A DNA stretch of 64,000 nucleotides, from assembly GCF_001854885.1 (NCBI RefSeq), contig NZ_MDDV01000060.1, positions 62,001 through 126,000 of the forward strand, given 5' to 3'. This document shows positions 49,712 to 59,118 of this stretch, in pieces; the stretch's first letter is position 1; each line of letters starts with the position of its first letter. Both the position numbers and the translations under genes were made by a program. Source of the DNA: Ensifer sp. LCM 4579 (GTDB lineage Bacteria; Pseudomonadota; Alphaproteobacteria; Rhizobiales; Rhizobiaceae). The notes beneath the pieces are model-generated. The model saw only the letters and a list, made by a program, of their open reading frames with translations. It was not told where the DNA came from and did not search any database.

Positions 49712-50359
49712 CTACGGAAAGCGAGCTTTGACTAGGGGATGAGCCTCGAATTCCTGTCTTGTAAGTTTTAGCTTCTTCAGAAGGTCAACGGCCACTCCCT
49801 CGATCTCGGACGCGTAGCTCGCGACCAAGTCGGACGTTTCACTCCAAAGCTCGAGCTCGTCGGCCTGCATGGAGATTTCCGCGTCGGCTCGGGGGCGATC
49901 ACTGTAGCGGACGTTGCGAAGGAGGTTCCTTAGCTGCGAGACCATCTTGTGATCCATATGGCCGTTGACTTCGGTGGTAAGACAGATAGCCGCTTGGTTG
50001 TCGACCACGCCTCCCTTTAGAGCTTGGGCTATTACGCCTGCGTACAAGACCTTCACCCGGTCCTCGCACCACTTTTCCAACTCAAGCATCGAAGTTATCG
50101 GCCTTGACGTGTCGAGTTCCGAAGTGCCGCCGATGAAGACCAGATTGCCTAGCGGAGGTTCGATCGAAACGTCGCCCATCTCAAACTTGAGATGGTAGCC
50201 CACGAAGTGGTGACCTAGCTCGTGCCGAGCACGATCCAGACCCGAAATTGCAGCCACCGGCTTCTTGCCATTGAATATAGGATGTGCCCAGACGGCATAC
50301 GCAATAGCCCGATAACACGCGTTATATGGTTGGAGAAGGTTAGCCCAACGACTCCACAC
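49712..50359 (-). CDS. Orphan peptidase M41-like (FtsH-type) metalloprotease domain
   Basis: This 215-residue protein carries a zinc motif HELGH (residues 46-50) in an M41-like setting (LDRARHELGHHFVGYHL, then VSIEPPLG). Asp136 in NGHMDHKM could be the third ligand. No AAA+ domain or transmembrane helix is present, unlike FtsH. The apparent start is GTG with no clear ribosome site, so the N-terminus is uncertain and a 5' truncation is possible. The lower GC and isolated position suggest acquired DNA. Its target is unknown. Confidence 0.55.
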   Translation of the reverse strand: MWSRWANLLQPYNACYRAIAYAVWAHPIFNGKKPVAAISGLDRARHELGHHFVGYHLKFEMGDVSIEPPLGNLVFIGGTSELDTSRPITSMLELEKWCEDRVKVLYAGVIAQALKGGVVDNQAAICLTTEVNGHMDHKMVSQLRNLLRNVRYSDRPRADAEISMQADELELWSETSDLVASYASEIEGVAVDLLKKLKLTRQEFEAHPLVKARFP

Positions 50360-50621
50360 TGAGGTTAGTGGCTGGAGGGGGAAGGCTTTTTAGCTGCCCC
50401 AACGCATTTACCGTCTGGTTCAGGAAATCGGCTGGGGCTGGGTAGCCGAAAAGTGGCTGGATCACAATCCTGCAAACATCCAGATGGACCTGCCAAATCC
50501 CCTGCCACAAGTTTCACATGCGGGGGATTTCTGTTTGTTTTCCTCAGAATACACCCACCATCGACGGTTGAAACGTGTCAGAGGTATGCGCGGAAAAAAC
50601 AGACGTTTGTGATGAACAACA

Positions 50622-51908
50622 TCAGACCTTCGCCAGCGCCTGATCCAGGTCGGCAATGATGTCCTCGACGTCCTCGATGCCGATCGACAGGCGGACGACG
50701 TCCGGCCCGGCACCGGCAGAAACCTGCTGTTCCAGCGTGAGTTGCCGGTGAGTGGTCGAGGCCGGGTGAATGACGAGCGAGCGGGTGTCGCCGATATTCG
50801 CGAGATGCGAGAACATCTCGAGCGCTTCGACGAAACGCTTGCCCGCCTCGTATCCGTCCTTGAGCCCGAAGGTGAAGACAGCGCCCGCCCCCTTCGGAGA
50901 GTAACGCTGCTGGAGCGCATGGTTCGGGTCGCCATCGAGCCCGGCATAGCGGACCCAGGAGACCTTTTCCTGCGCCGCCAGCCATTTGGCCACGGCATGT
51001 GCGTTATCGCAATGGCGCTGCATCCTCAGCGGCAGCGTCTCGACGCCCGTCTGGATCAGGAAGGCGTTCATGGGCGAGATCGCCGGTCCGAAATCCCGGA
51101 GCCCGAGGACGCGGGCCGCAACGGCGAAGGCAAAATTGCCGAAGGCCTGGTGCAGCACGATGCCGCCATATTCCGGGCGCGGCTTGGAAAGCAGCGGATA
51201 TTTTCCTGACCTCGACCAATCGAAGGTACCGCCGTCGACGAGAATGCCGCCCATCGAATTGCCATGGCCTCCGATGAACTTGGTGAGCGAATGGACGACG
51301 ATGTCCGCGCCGTGCTCCAGCGGCCGCACGAGATAGGGTGTCGCCATCGTATTGTCGACGATCAGCGGCAGGCCGTGCCGACGGGCGACTTCGGCAACCG
51401 CTGCGATATCGACGAAGATGCCGCCCGGATTGGCGAGGCTCTCGATGAAGATCGCCTTCGTCCGTCCGTCGATCTCTTTCGCGAAACTTTCCGGATCGGC
51501 GCAATCCGCCCAGCGCACCTGCCAGTCGAAGGACTGGAAGGCCTGGCCGAACTGGTTGACGGAACCGCCATAGAGCTGCCGTGCCGCGACGAAGTTGTCG
51601 CCCGGGCGCATGATCGTATGGAAAACGAGAAGCTGGGCTGCATGGCCCGATGCGACGGCAAGTGCCGCCGTGCCGCCTTCGAGCGCAGCAATCCGCTCCT
51701 CCAGCACCGCCTGCGTCGGATTCATGATACGGGTGTAGATATTGCCGAATTGCTGCAGCCCGAAGAGTGCCGCGGCGTGATCCGCGTCGTTGAAGACGAA
51801 GCTCGTCGTCTGGTAGATCGGCGTCGCGCGCGCGCCGGTCGTCGGGTCGGGCTGGGCTCCCGCGTGTATGGCCAGCGTACTGAAGCCGGGTCCGGCTTTC
51901 GTCATCAT
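50622..51908 (-). CDS. metY: O-acetylhomoserine aminocarboxypropyltransferase (sulfhydrylase)
   Basis: This is a 428-residue PLP enzyme of the Cys/Met metabolism family that makes homocysteine from O-acetylhomoserine and sulfide. Typical segments are HAGAQPDPTTGARATPIYQT, the PLP-phosphate site, SLTKFIGGHGNSMGG with the Schiff-base lysine, and the C-terminal VIHPASTTHRQL and VRLSIGIED. GGGAGAAC precedes the ATG. It lies 15 bases after a CoA-binding protein gene and is probably transcribed with it from the promoter at 52387-52415. Confidence 0.93.
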   Translation of the reverse strand: MMTKAGPGFSTLAIHAGAQPDPTTGARATPIYQTTSFVFNDADHAAALFGLQQFGNIYTRIMNPTQAVLEERIAALEGGTAALAVASGHAAQLLVFHTIMRPGDNFVAARQLYGGSVNQFGQAFQSFDWQVRWADCADPESFAKEIDGRTKAIFIESLANPGGIFVDIAAVAEVARRHGLPLIVDNTMATPYLVRPLEHGADIVVHSLTKFIGGHGNSMGGILVDGGTFDWSRSGKYPLLSKPRPEYGGIVLHQAFGNFAFAVAARVLGLRDFGPAISPMNAFLIQTGVETLPLRMQRHCDNAHAVAKWLAAQEKVSWVRYAGLDGDPNHALQQRYSPKGAGAVFTFGLKDGYEAGKRFVEALEMFSHLANIGDTRSLVIHPASTTHRQLTLEQQVSAGAGPDVVRLSIGIEDVEDIIADLDQALAKV

Positions 51909-51923
51909 GTTCTCCCTATTCGC

Positions 51924-52352
51924 CTAGCCGATCAGACGCGGATACTCGATGGCCGGGCAGCGATCCATCACGACCTTTAGGCCCGCGGCTTCGGCCTTGG
52001 CCGCGGCTTCGTCGTCGCGCACCGACAATTGGCCCCAGATTGCCTTGGGCAAACGGGGGAGAGCCAGGATTTCGTCGACGAGCCCCGGCAAGGCCGCCGG
52101 GGCTCGGAAAACGTCGACCATGTCGATCGGCTCGGCGATGTCGGCGAGCCTTGCAACGACAGGCTGATCGAGGATCGTTCTGCCCGCCTGGCCGGGATTG
52201 ACCGGGATGACGCGGTATCCCTTACGCAGCAGGAAAGCCATTACCCGATGGCTCGGCCTTTCGGGCTTCGGCGAGGCGCCGACGAGGGCGACTGTCTTCG
52301 TCTCGCGCAGGATATCGGCGAGGTAACCATCCGGATAAGAATCGTGTTTCAT
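51924..52352 (-). CDS. CoA-binding domain protein
   Basis: This 142-residue Rossmann-type CoA-binding protein (YccU-like) has the glycine motif VALVGASPKPERPSHRVM and the VIPVNPG segment, then VDVFRAP and IWGQLSVRDDEA. The function of the group is not known. The start MKHDSYPD at 52352 lies 35 bases from a good promoter. It shares an operon with metY, a common pairing in rhizobia. Confidence 0.88.
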   Translation of the reverse strand: MKHDSYPDGYLADILRETKTVALVGASPKPERPSHRVMAFLLRKGYRVIPVNPGQAGRTILDQPVVARLADIAEPIDMVDVFRAPAALPGLVDEILALPRLPKAIWGQLSVRDDEAAAKAEAAGLKVVMDRCPAIEYPRLIG

Positions 52353-52386
52353 GCTTCCAGTCGCCCATCGAATGCCAATTGCGCCG

Positions 52387-52415
52387 ATAGTTGGCGCCGC
52401 CCCGCGACGAGTCAA
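52387..52415 (-). promoter_or_regulatory. Sigma70-type promoter of the CoA-binding/metY operon
   Basis: On the minus strand TTGACT (52410-52415), a 17-base spacer and AACTAT (52387-52392) fit the housekeeping consensus, 34 bases before the start codon. Confidence 0.55.
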
Positions 52416-52465
52416 CCAAATCGCGGTTCTTTCGGCCGACTTTGCACCGATTCGTTGTCGTCGCG

Positions 52466-52481
52466 CCGAGTTTCAACTCGG
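52466..52481. promoter_or_regulatory. Palindrome in the divergent metY/EamA control region
   Basis: CCGAGTT and AACTCGG are exact complements separated by TC. It lies 50 bases upstream of the -35 box of the metY operon and about 80 bases before the EamA gene, so it may be an operator for either. Confidence 0.4.
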
Positions 52482-52563
52482 ATACTGGAATCCCGTTGCA
52501 TTTCCCCGAATGCAAGGCGACAAGTTCCTGACCCTCCTTCCGAAGCGCCAACCGAGGTTCATC

Positions 52564-53400
52564 TTGCCGCTTGATGTCATTGCGCTCGTGCTCTTCGGGG
52601 CGCTTCTGCATGCGACCTGGAATGCGCTCGTCAAAGCCGGCGCGGAGAAGTCGCTGGACGCCGCCATGGTTGCGCTCGGCGCCGCCGTCGTGGCGCTGCC
52701 GTTTCTCCCCCTCCTGCCGCTGCCGCGGCCGGAGGCATGGCCCTTCATCCTGGTCTCGGCAATCTTCCAGTTCGCCTATTTCCAACTGGTGGCCGCCTCC
52801 TATCGCGCCGGTGATATCGGCCTCGTCTACCCGCTCATGCGCGGCACGGCGCCACTGATCGTCGCGGCGACGAGCAGCATCGTCGTCGGCGAGCATCTGA
52901 CCGACGGCGCGCTCGCCGGAATCCTGACGATCTCGGCGGGGGTGCTGACGCTCGCGCTGGAATCGCGCAAGGGCGGCCGGCGCGCCATTGCTCTCGCCCT
53001 TCTGAACGCCTGCGTGATTGCGAGCTACACCTTCATCGACGGTATCGGCGCGCGTGTTTCCGGCAACGCCATCTCCTATACGCTCTGGATGGCACCGCTG
53101 CCCCCGGTCCTGCTTTTCGCCTGGGCTTTCATGACGCGCGGCGTCAGGTCCGTGCTGGGCCACGTCCGTCACCATTGGTTGCGCGGCCTTGTCGGCGGCG
53201 CCGGCTCGCTCGGCTCCTACGGGCTGGCGCTCTGGGCGATGACCAGGGCTCCGGTTGCGACCGTCGCGGCGCTGCGCGAGACCGCCATCCTCTTTGCAGT
53301 GGTGATTTCCGTCGTGTTCCTGAAGGAACGGGTCAGCATCTGGCGCATCGCCGCGGCCTGCGTGATTGCGCTCGGCGCCCTGCTGCTCCGGCTCGCTTAG
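52564..53400 (+). CDS. EamA/DMT family transporter
   Basis: This 278-residue protein has ten predicted transmembrane helices arranged as two EamA repeats. The second repeat begins about GGRRAIALALLNACVIASYTF. Family features are GALLHATWNALVKAG and the end LKERVSIWRIAAACVIALGALL. I chose the TTG at 52564, with GAGG 6 bases upstream; an ATG at 52510 has no such site. DMT proteins mostly export amino acids or small metabolites; the substrate is unknown. Confidence 0.85.
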   Translation: MPLDVIALVLFGALLHATWNALVKAGAEKSLDAAMVALGAAVVALPFLPLLPLPRPEAWPFILVSAIFQFAYFQLVAASYRAGDIGLVYPLMRGTAPLIVAATSSIVVGEHLTDGALAGILTISAGVLTLALESRKGGRRAIALALLNACVIASYTFIDGIGARVSGNAISYTLWMAPLPPVLLFAWAFMTRGVRSVLGHVRHHWLRGLVGGAGSLGSYGLALWAMTRAPVATVAALRETAILFAVVISVVFLKERVSIWRIAAACVIALGALLLRLA

Positions 53401-53445
53401 GGGCCTGGATTCTTCAGGTTTGCCGCAGGCACTCTCGTGGACCTG

Positions 53446-54267
53446 CTAGTCCTCATTCCACTCGGGCATGCGCTTACCGAGAAAGGCACCGATCCCCTCC
53501 TCCGCATCCCGTGCGAGCATGTTCTCGACCATGACGCCGACAGCGTAGTCATAGGCGGCATCGAGCGGCATTTCGGCCTGCCGATAGAAGGCTTCCTTGC
53601 CGATCTTAAGCGCCTGCGGCGATTTGGAGGCAATGACCGAGGCATATTTGTCGACCACCTGACGCAGATATTGCTGCGGCACGATGCGGTTGACGATGCC
53701 GAAGTCCTTGGCGGTGGACGCATCGATCGTCTCGCCCGTGAGCAGCATCTCCAGCGCCTGCTTCCGATGCGCTGTGCGCGTCAGCGCCACCATCGGCGTC
53801 GAGCAGAAGAGGCCGATATTGACCCCGGGCGTGCAGAACGTCGAGCTGTCGGTGCAGACCGCAAGATCACAGCTTACAACGAACTGGCAACCCGCCGCGG
53901 TGGCAAGCCCGTCGATCTCGGCTATGACCGCCTGCGGCAGCCTGGTGATCTTCAGCATGATATCGGCCGCAAGGCGGACGGCGCGCTCGAAAAAAGCCCG
54001 GCCGCCATCGCTGTCGGCGCGATGAAGCGTCAGTTCCTTCAGATCGTGGCCGGCGGAGAAGACCTTGCCCGAAGCGGCAATGACGACGACCTTGGTCTCC
54101 TTCGACGAGGCGACGGCGTCGAGTTCCGACGCCAGCGCCTCCAGAAGCGCGAGTGAGAGGGCATTGGCCGGAGGGTTGTTCAACGTCAGCCGCAGCACGG
54201 GGCCGTTTGCCTCCCGCAAAAGCAGGCCGCCCGGCTCTTCCTTCCTGAAGGCAACGACGTCAGCCAT
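53446..54267 (-). CDS. Enoyl-CoA hydratase/isomerase family protein
   Basis: This is a 273-residue crotonase-fold enzyme. The oxyanion-hole segments are VFSAGHDLKEL and IDGLATAAGCQFVVSCDLAV. The catalytic Glu pair of true hydratases is not clear in the SSTFCTPGVNIGLF region, and overall it is like the ECHDC3 branch, so its reaction is uncertain. GGGAG precedes the ATG. It is transcribed divergently from rplM. Confidence 0.87.
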   Translation of the reverse strand: MADVVAFRKEEPGGLLLREANGPVLRLTLNNPPANALSLALLEALASELDAVASSKETKVVVIAASGKVFSAGHDLKELTLHRADSDGGRAFFERAVRLAADIMLKITRLPQAVIAEIDGLATAAGCQFVVSCDLAVCTDSSTFCTPGVNIGLFCSTPMVALTRTAHRKQALEMLLTGETIDASTAKDFGIVNRIVPQQYLRQVVDKYASVIASKSPQALKIGKEAFYRQAEMPLDAAYDYAVGVMVENMLARDAEEGIGAFLGKRMPEWNED

Positions 54268-54369
54268 GGTTTTCTCCCATTATCACGAAGGAACACGTCG
54301 TACGCCGCAGCCACAGGTCTTTCAACCCCGGCAGGCCGCTCGCGCGAGCGTCCCTGGTCAAAAACTGTG

Positions 54370-54385
54370 TGGTATTATGATACCA
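54370..54385. promoter_or_regulatory. Palindrome TGGTAT-N4-ATACCA
   Basis: Six-base perfect arms with a 4-base centre lie 103 bases before the enoyl-CoA hydratase start. Such TGGT/ACCA palindromes are often GntR-type operators. Confidence 0.4.
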
Positions 54386-54441
54386 TTTCCATAACTAATT
54401 GTTTTTGCTTCCTCTTCTTTGGTGAGGCGGAAAATGCCGCT

Positions 54442-54471
54442 CTTGACCTCTCCCTCGCCCTTCCGTATAAG
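54442..54471 (+). promoter_or_regulatory. rplM: rplM-rpsI promoter
   Basis: CTTGAC (54442-54447), an 18-base spacer and TATAAG (54466-54471) closely match the rhizobial housekeeping consensus. Confidence 0.75.
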
Positions 54472-54584
54472 CTGCCGAAGATCGCGGTCCCTCTCGGGCC
54501 GCCTTCTTTTTTGGCTTCATCGGGGCCAAAGCAAGCAACAAGAAACGCCCGGCTCGTTTCCGGGTCCAACGAAAGAGTTTAGAT

Positions 54585-55049
54585 ATGGCAACCTTCGTTC
54601 AGAAGCCTGCAGAGGTGGAGAAGAAGTGGATCCTCATCGACGCCGAAGGGCTCGTTGTCGGCCGCCTCGCCACCATCATCGCAAACCGACTGCGCGGCAA
54701 GCATAAGGCCACCTTCACCCCGCATGTCGATGACGGCGACAATGTCATCGTCATCAATGCCGAGAAGGTCGCCCTCACCGGCAAGAAGTACGCCGACAAG
54801 AAGTACTACTGGCACACCGGCTATCCGGGTGGCATCAAGGAGCGTACCGCTCGCCAGATCATCGAAGGCCGCTTCCCGGAGCGCGTCATCGAGAAGGCTG
54901 TTGAGCGCATGGTTCCGCGCGGCCCGCTCGGCCGTCGCCAGATGAAGAACCTGCGCGTCTATGCAGGCGCGAACCATCCGCACGAAGCACAGCAGCCGAC
55001 CGTCCTCGACGTCGCCAAGCTGAATAGCAAGAACATAAGGAGCGCCTGA
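54585..55049 (+). CDS. rplM: 50S ribosomal protein L13
   Basis: L13 is an early-assembly protein of the large ribosomal subunit (154 residues). It matches over its full length: [42 protein letters not shown] and the end [16 protein letters not shown]. It is followed by rpsI after 2 bases, the universal pairing. Confidence 0.98.
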   Translation: MATFVQKPAEVEKKWILIDAEGLVVGRLATIIANRLRGKHKATFTPHVDDGDNVIVINAEKVALTGKKYADKKYYWHTGYPGGIKERTARQIIEGRFPERVIEKAVERMVPRGPLGRRQMKNLRVYAGANHPHEAQQPTVLDVAKLNSKNIRSA

Positions 55050-55051
55050 TA

Positions 55052-55519
55052 ATGGCTGACCTTTCCGCTCTCAAGGAAATCGCCACGACGGCGGAACCGG
55101 CCGCTCCGGTTCACGTGAAGAAGGTCGACGCGCAGGGCCGTTCCTACGCGACCGGCAAGCGCAAGGACGCCGTCGCCCGCGTTTGGGTCAAGGCCGGCTC
55201 CGGCAAGATCACCGTCAACGGCAAGCCCTTCTCGGCTTACTTCGCGCGTCCGGTCCTGCAGATGATCCTGCAGCAGCCGATCGTCGCCGCTGCCCGTGAT
55301 GGTCAGTTCGACGTCGACGCGACGGTTGCCGGCGGCGGCCTCTCCGGCCAGGCCGGTGCCGTTCGTCACGGCATCGCCAAGGCGCTGACCTACTTCGAAC
55401 CGGGCCTGCGCTCCGTTCTGAAGCGTGGCGGCTTCCTTACCCGCGACAGCCGCGTCGTCGAGCGCAAGAAGTACGGCCGTGCAAAGGCACGCCGTTCGTT
55501 CCAGTTCTCCAAGCGTTAA
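55052..55519 (+). CDS. rpsI: 30S ribosomal protein S9
   Basis: S9 reaches the P-site tRNA with its C-terminal tail (155 residues). The family pattern is [17 protein letters not shown], then [18 protein letters not shown] and the invariant end [10 protein letters not shown]. An alphaproteobacterial N-terminal extension of about 25 residues precedes the core. It is co-transcribed with rplM and ends at a terminator. Confidence 0.98.
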   Translation: MADLSALKEIATTAEPAAPVHVKKVDAQGRSYATGKRKDAVARVWVKAGSGKITVNGKPFSAYFARPVLQMILQQPIVAAARDGQFDVDATVAGGGLSGQAGAVRHGIAKALTYFEPGLRSVLKRGGFLTRDSRVVERKKYGRAKARRSFQFSKR

Positions 55520-55543
55520 CCGCTGCACGGAATTGCGAATTCG

Positions 55544-55571
55544 AAAAGGCGGGGCTCGGCTCCGCCTTTTT
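55544..55571 (+). terminator. rplM-rpsI terminator
   Basis: Nine-base arms (AAAAGGCGG with CCGCCTTTT) and a 9-base loop are followed by T residues, 24 bases after the rpsI stop. Confidence 0.85.
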
Positions 55572-55725
55572 CTTTTCGGGACCTTTGGCGGAGTCTCGCG
55601 TGGAAAATGCGTGTCGTCCCTCTTGTTGCGCAGCGGCGGGACCGCGCAGAATGGTACAGCCATTATGAAGTGCGTGTGGCGCGGGCGGAGCGCACCTGTG
55701 GCTTCGACAGAATGGAGGCTTGAGC

Positions 55726-56682
55726 ATGCCGGAAAAAACCATCGATCACGCCGTCACGGCCCGCTCGCTCTACGGCGCGGCAACCGATCCGACGCATGCG
55801 GGCGTCCTCTCCTTCATGCGGCGCAAATACACCAAGGACCTCGATGGCGTCGACGCCGTCGTCTGGGGCATTCCCTTCGATGCAGCCACGTCGAACCGCC
55901 CCGGTGCCCGTTTCGGACCGCAGGCGATCCGCCGGGCGTCTGCGATCTTCGACAACGATCCGCAATATCCGTTCCAGCGCGATCTCTTCGCGGACATGGC
56001 GACGATCGACTATGGCGACTGCCTGCTCGACTACGGCAACCACGCCGAGACGCCGGCGACCATCGAACGCGAGGCGGCGAAGGTCCTGAGGTCGGGCGCC
56101 TATCTCCTGACGCTCGGCGGTGACCATTTCGTCACCTATCCCGTGCTCAAGGCGCATGTGGCGCTCCATGGTCCGCTTGCCCTCGTCCACTTCGACGCTC
56201 ACCAGGACACCTGGCCCGACGCCGGTGGCCGCATCGATCACGGGTCCTTCGTCGGCCGCGCCGCGCGAGAAGGGCTGATCGACGCGGAGCGCTCGATCCA
56301 GATCGGTGTCCGCACGCATGCGCCGGAGGATTGCGGCATCCGCATCGTCTACGGACATGAGGTCGAGGAGATGCGTACGGGGGAAATCGCCGAGACCATC
56401 GTCCGCCACGTCGGCAGCCACCCGGCCTATCTCACCTTCGATATCGACTGCCTCGATCCGGCCTTTGCACCGGGCACCGGCACCCCGGTTGCCGGCGGCC
56501 CGTCCAGCGCAAAGATCCTTTCCGTCCTCAGCAAACTCGGCGCGCTTCACGTCGCTGGCAGCGATGTCGTCGAAGTGGCGCCTGCCTACGACCATGCGGA
56601 TATGACCGCCATTGCTGGGTCGACGATCGCCATGTATATGCTGGGCCTGCGCGCCGAATGGCTCGCGGAACGACGCGGCTGA
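55726..56682 (+). CDS. speB: Agmatinase / ureohydrolase
   Basis: This 318-residue arginase-fold enzyme should hydrolyse agmatine to putrescine and urea. Binuclear Mn ligands lie in LGGDHFVTYP, HFDAHQDTW and DIDCLDPAFAPGTGTP. GGAGG is 7 bases before the ATG at 55726. Members of this fold also take guanidinobutyrate or other guanidino compounds, so the exact substrate is inferred. It lies 83 bases before argC. Confidence 0.88.
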   Translation: MPEKTIDHAVTARSLYGAATDPTHAGVLSFMRRKYTKDLDGVDAVVWGIPFDAATSNRPGARFGPQAIRRASAIFDNDPQYPFQRDLFADMATIDYGDCLLDYGNHAETPATIEREAAKVLRSGAYLLTLGGDHFVTYPVLKAHVALHGPLALVHFDAHQDTWPDAGGRIDHGSFVGRAAREGLIDAERSIQIGVRTHAPEDCGIRIVYGHEVEEMRTGEIAETIVRHVGSHPAYLTFDIDCLDPAFAPGTGTPVAGGPSSAKILSVLSKLGALHVAGSDVVEVAPAYDHADMTAIAGSTIAMYMLGLRAEWLAERRG

Positions 56683-56764
56683 CGTGGCGTTAACAAAAAG
56701 ATTCAATTCGATGCCAGACCGATTCCGGAAATCCCCGTAAAGGTCTGCAGGAGCGGGATAAATC

Positions 56765-57697
56765 ATGAAACCGAAGATCTTCATCGATGGCGAGCATGGC
56801 ACGACTGGGCTGCAGATCCGCGCGCGCATGGCCGGTCGTACGGATCTCGAACTCCTGTCGATTCCGGAGACGGAACGTCGCAACGCGGCGATGCGCGAGA
56901 ACCTCCTAAACAGCGCCGACATCGCCATCCTCTGCCTGCCGGACGATGCCTCGCGCGAGGCGGTCGCCATGGTCGCCGGCAACAACAGCGTCCGCATCAT
57001 CGATTCGTCGACCGCGCATCGCGTGGCGCCCGACTGGGCCTATGGCTTTGCCGAGATGGACCGGGCGCAGCCCGAAAAGATCCGTGATGCACGCCATGTC
57101 GCCAATCCCGGCTGCTACCCGACCGGCGCGATCGCGCTCATCCGGCCGCTGCGCCAGGCGGGCATCCTGCCGGACGGCTACCCCGTCACCGTCAATGCGG
57201 TCTCCGGCTATACCGGCGGCGGCAAGCAGATGATCGCGCAGATGGAGGACGAGCAGAATCCGGAGCACATCAGCGCGCCACACTTCCTCTATGGCCTCCC
57301 CCTGAAGCACAAGCACGTGCCTGAGATGAAGATGCATGGCTTGCTCGAGCGCGCCCCGGTCTTCTCGCCCTCCGTCGGGAACTTCCCGCAGGGCATGATC
57401 GTGCAGGTGCCGCTCTACCTCGAGGAGCTTGCAGCCGGCGCGACGCTTGAAAGCATTCACGCCGCGCTCGTCGAGCACTATGCCGGTCAGTCGATCGTCG
57501 AAGTCGTTCCGCTCGAAGAGAGCGCCAAGCTGCCTCGCATCGACGCCACGGAGCTCGCCGGGAAGGATACGATGAAGCTCTTCGTCTTCGGCACCAGCGG
57601 CGGCGCGCACGTCAATCTCGTCGCGCTGCTCGACAATCTCGGCAAGGGCGCTTCGGGGGCAGCCGTCCAGAATATGGACCTGATGCTCTCGGCCTGA
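56765..57697 (+). CDS. argC: N-acetyl-gamma-glutamyl-phosphate reductase
   Basis: ArgC makes N-acetylglutamate semialdehyde in arginine biosynthesis (310 residues, NADPH). This is the short ArgC type: cofactor region [16 protein letters not shown], active-site Cys in [12 protein letters not shown], then [11 protein letters not shown] and KHKHVPEM. It lies downstream of speB on the same strand and ends at a bidirectional terminator. Confidence 0.95.
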   Translation: MKPKIFIDGEHGTTGLQIRARMAGRTDLELLSIPETERRNAAMRENLLNSADIAILCLPDDASREAVAMVAGNNSVRIIDSSTAHRVAPDWAYGFAEMDRAQPEKIRDARHVANPGCYPTGAIALIRPLRQAGILPDGYPVTVNAVSGYTGGGKQMIAQMEDEQNPEHISAPHFLYGLPLKHKHVPEMKMHGLLERAPVFSPSVGNFPQGMIVQVPLYLEELAAGATLESIHAALVEHYAGQSIVEVVPLEESAKLPRIDATELAGKDTMKLFVFGTSGGAHVNLVALLDNLGKGASGAAVQNMDLMLSA

Positions 57698-57735
57698 GAC
57701 TGTCAAATGCGCCGCCACGCCGCGTGCAATGCGGT

Positions 57736-57767
57736 AAGGCCGCGACCCTGTTCCGGGTCGCGGCCTT
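57736..57767. terminator. Bidirectional terminator between argC and dctM
   Basis: Thirteen-base perfect arms (AAGGCCGCGACCC and its complement) flank a 6-base loop between converging genes. Confidence 0.85.
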
Positions 57768-57792
57768 GTTCATTCGGCATGCCGGCTTCCGT

Positions 57793-59118
57793 TCAGTTCA
57801 TGCCGAGGAACTGCGGCAGGCTGAGCGAGATCGCCGGGATATAGGTTAGCGCCACCAGGAAGCAGAGCGCCGTCAGCAGCCATGGCCAGCTTGCTCGCGT
57901 CACTTCCGTCAGACCCAGCTTCGATAGGGCAGAGGCGACATAGAGATTGAGCCCGACCGGGGGCGTACAAAGCCCGATCTCCATATTCACCACCAGCATG
58001 ATGCCGAAATGAACCGGGTCGACACCGAGCTTGACGGCGACCGGATAGAGGATCGGCGCCATGATCAAGACGATCGCGGAGGGCTCCATCACCATCCCGA
58101 TCATAAGCAGGATCACGTTGACCATCAGCAGGAAGCCGATCTTGCCGAAGCCGAAGTCGACGATCCATGACGACAGCATCTGCGGGATCTGTTCCGAGGT
58201 CAGGATGAAGGCGAACATGACGGCATTGGTGATGATGTAGAGCAGCATCGCCGACATCGCCGCCGAGGCCAAGAGCACCTTCGGCACCTCACGCAGTGAG
58301 ATGTCCTTGTAGACCCAGACCGCGATGATGAAGGCGTAAACGGCCGAGACCGCGGCCGCCTCGGTCGGCGTGAAGATGCCGCCGTAGATCCCGCCCATGA
58401 TGATCACGATCAGCATCAGGCCCCAGACGCTTTCGCGGAAGGCCTTCACCCGCTCGCTCCACGGCGCCCGCGGCATGCGCGGATAATCGTTCTTCCAGGC
58501 GCGATAGGTGGTGGTGGCGCCGAGCATCGTGGCAAGCATCAGTCCGGGAATGACCCCGGCCATGAACAGGGTGCCGATCGAGGCGGACATGACCTGTTCG
58601 CCATTCGGACCGGTGACCACCATGCCGGATGTGGCGACGGCATACATGACCATGACGATGGACGGCGGAATCAGGATGCCGAGACCACCAGCCGTCGCGA
58701 CCGCGCCGACGCCGAACTGCGGCGGATAACCCTGCCGGACCATGGCGGGGATCAGGATCGAACCGACGGCCATCACCGTTGCCGGCGACGAGCCAGAGAT
58801 CGCTGCGAAGAGGGCGCAGGCCAGCACCGAGGCAAGCCCCATGCCCCCATACCAGTGCCCCACCATCGACGTGGCGAACCGGATCATCCGCTTGGCGACC
58901 CCGCCATGGGTAAGGAAATTGCCCGCCAGGATGAAGAACGGGATCGCCATGATCTCGAATTTCTCGATACCCGTGAACAGCTTCAGCGCGATCGAGTCCA
59001 TCGGGATGTTGGTGAAACCGAAGAGGAAGGCAAAGACCGTCAGCCCCAGCGCGATGGAGACGGGCATGCCGGTGACGAGCAGGATCGCAAGGATCGCAAA
59101 GATCAGAAGCGCGGTCAT
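57793..59118 (-). CDS. dctM: TRAP transporter large permease DctM
   Basis: This 441-residue membrane permease has about twelve transmembrane segments and moves substrate with Na+ or H+. Family features are IPFFILAGNFLTHGGVAKRM, the SGSSPATVMAVGSILIPAM loop, and the second-half GMVMEPSAIVLIMAPIL and CTPPVGLNLYV segments. Its ATG overlaps the dctQ stop by 4 bases. Confidence 0.94.
   Translation of the reverse strand: MTALLIFAILAILLVTGMPVSIALGLTVFAFLFGFTNIPMDSIALKLFTGIEKFEIMAIPFFILAGNFLTHGGVAKRMIRFATSMVGHWYGGMGLASVLACALFAAISGSSPATVMAVGSILIPAMVRQGYPPQFGVGAVATAGGLGILIPPSIVMVMYAVATSGMVVTGPNGEQVMSASIGTLFMAGVIPGLMLATMLGATTTYRAWKNDYPRMPRAPWSERVKAFRESVWGLMLIVIIMGGIYGGIFTPTEAAAVSAVYAFIIAVWVYKDISLREVPKVLLASAAMSAMLLYIITNAVMFAFILTSEQIPQMLSSWIVDFGFGKIGFLLMVNVILLMIGMVMEPSAIVLIMAPILYPVAVKLGVDPVHFGIMLVVNMEIGLCTPPVGLNLYVASALSKLGLTEVTRASWPWLLTALCFLVALTYIPAISLSLPQFLGMN

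Larger units (their letters stand above)
54268..54584. other. 317-base divergent region between enoyl-CoA hydratase and rplM genes
   Basis: It holds a palindrome (54370-54385) and a clear sigma70 promoter (54442-54471) for rplM. The transcript would have a leader of about 105 bases with short hairpins; no known ribosomal leader motif is recognised. Confidence 0.6.

Noticed and set aside
50400-50614. Open plus-strand stretch of about 70 codons (VAEKWLDHNPANIQ region) without start codon
   Set aside because: It might be a gene remnant but has no start or recognisable family, so it is not listed as a feature.
40428-50621. Integrative element or genomic island with ends
   Set aside because: The region is accessory in content, but I found no integrase, transposase, tRNA target-site repeat or terminal repeats.
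52353-52500. SAM-II riboswitch upstream of the CoA-binding/metY operon
   Set aside because: Such riboswitches precede methionine genes in alphaproteobacteria, but the conserved pseudoknot core is not visible; a plain promoter starts only about 30 bases before the ATG.
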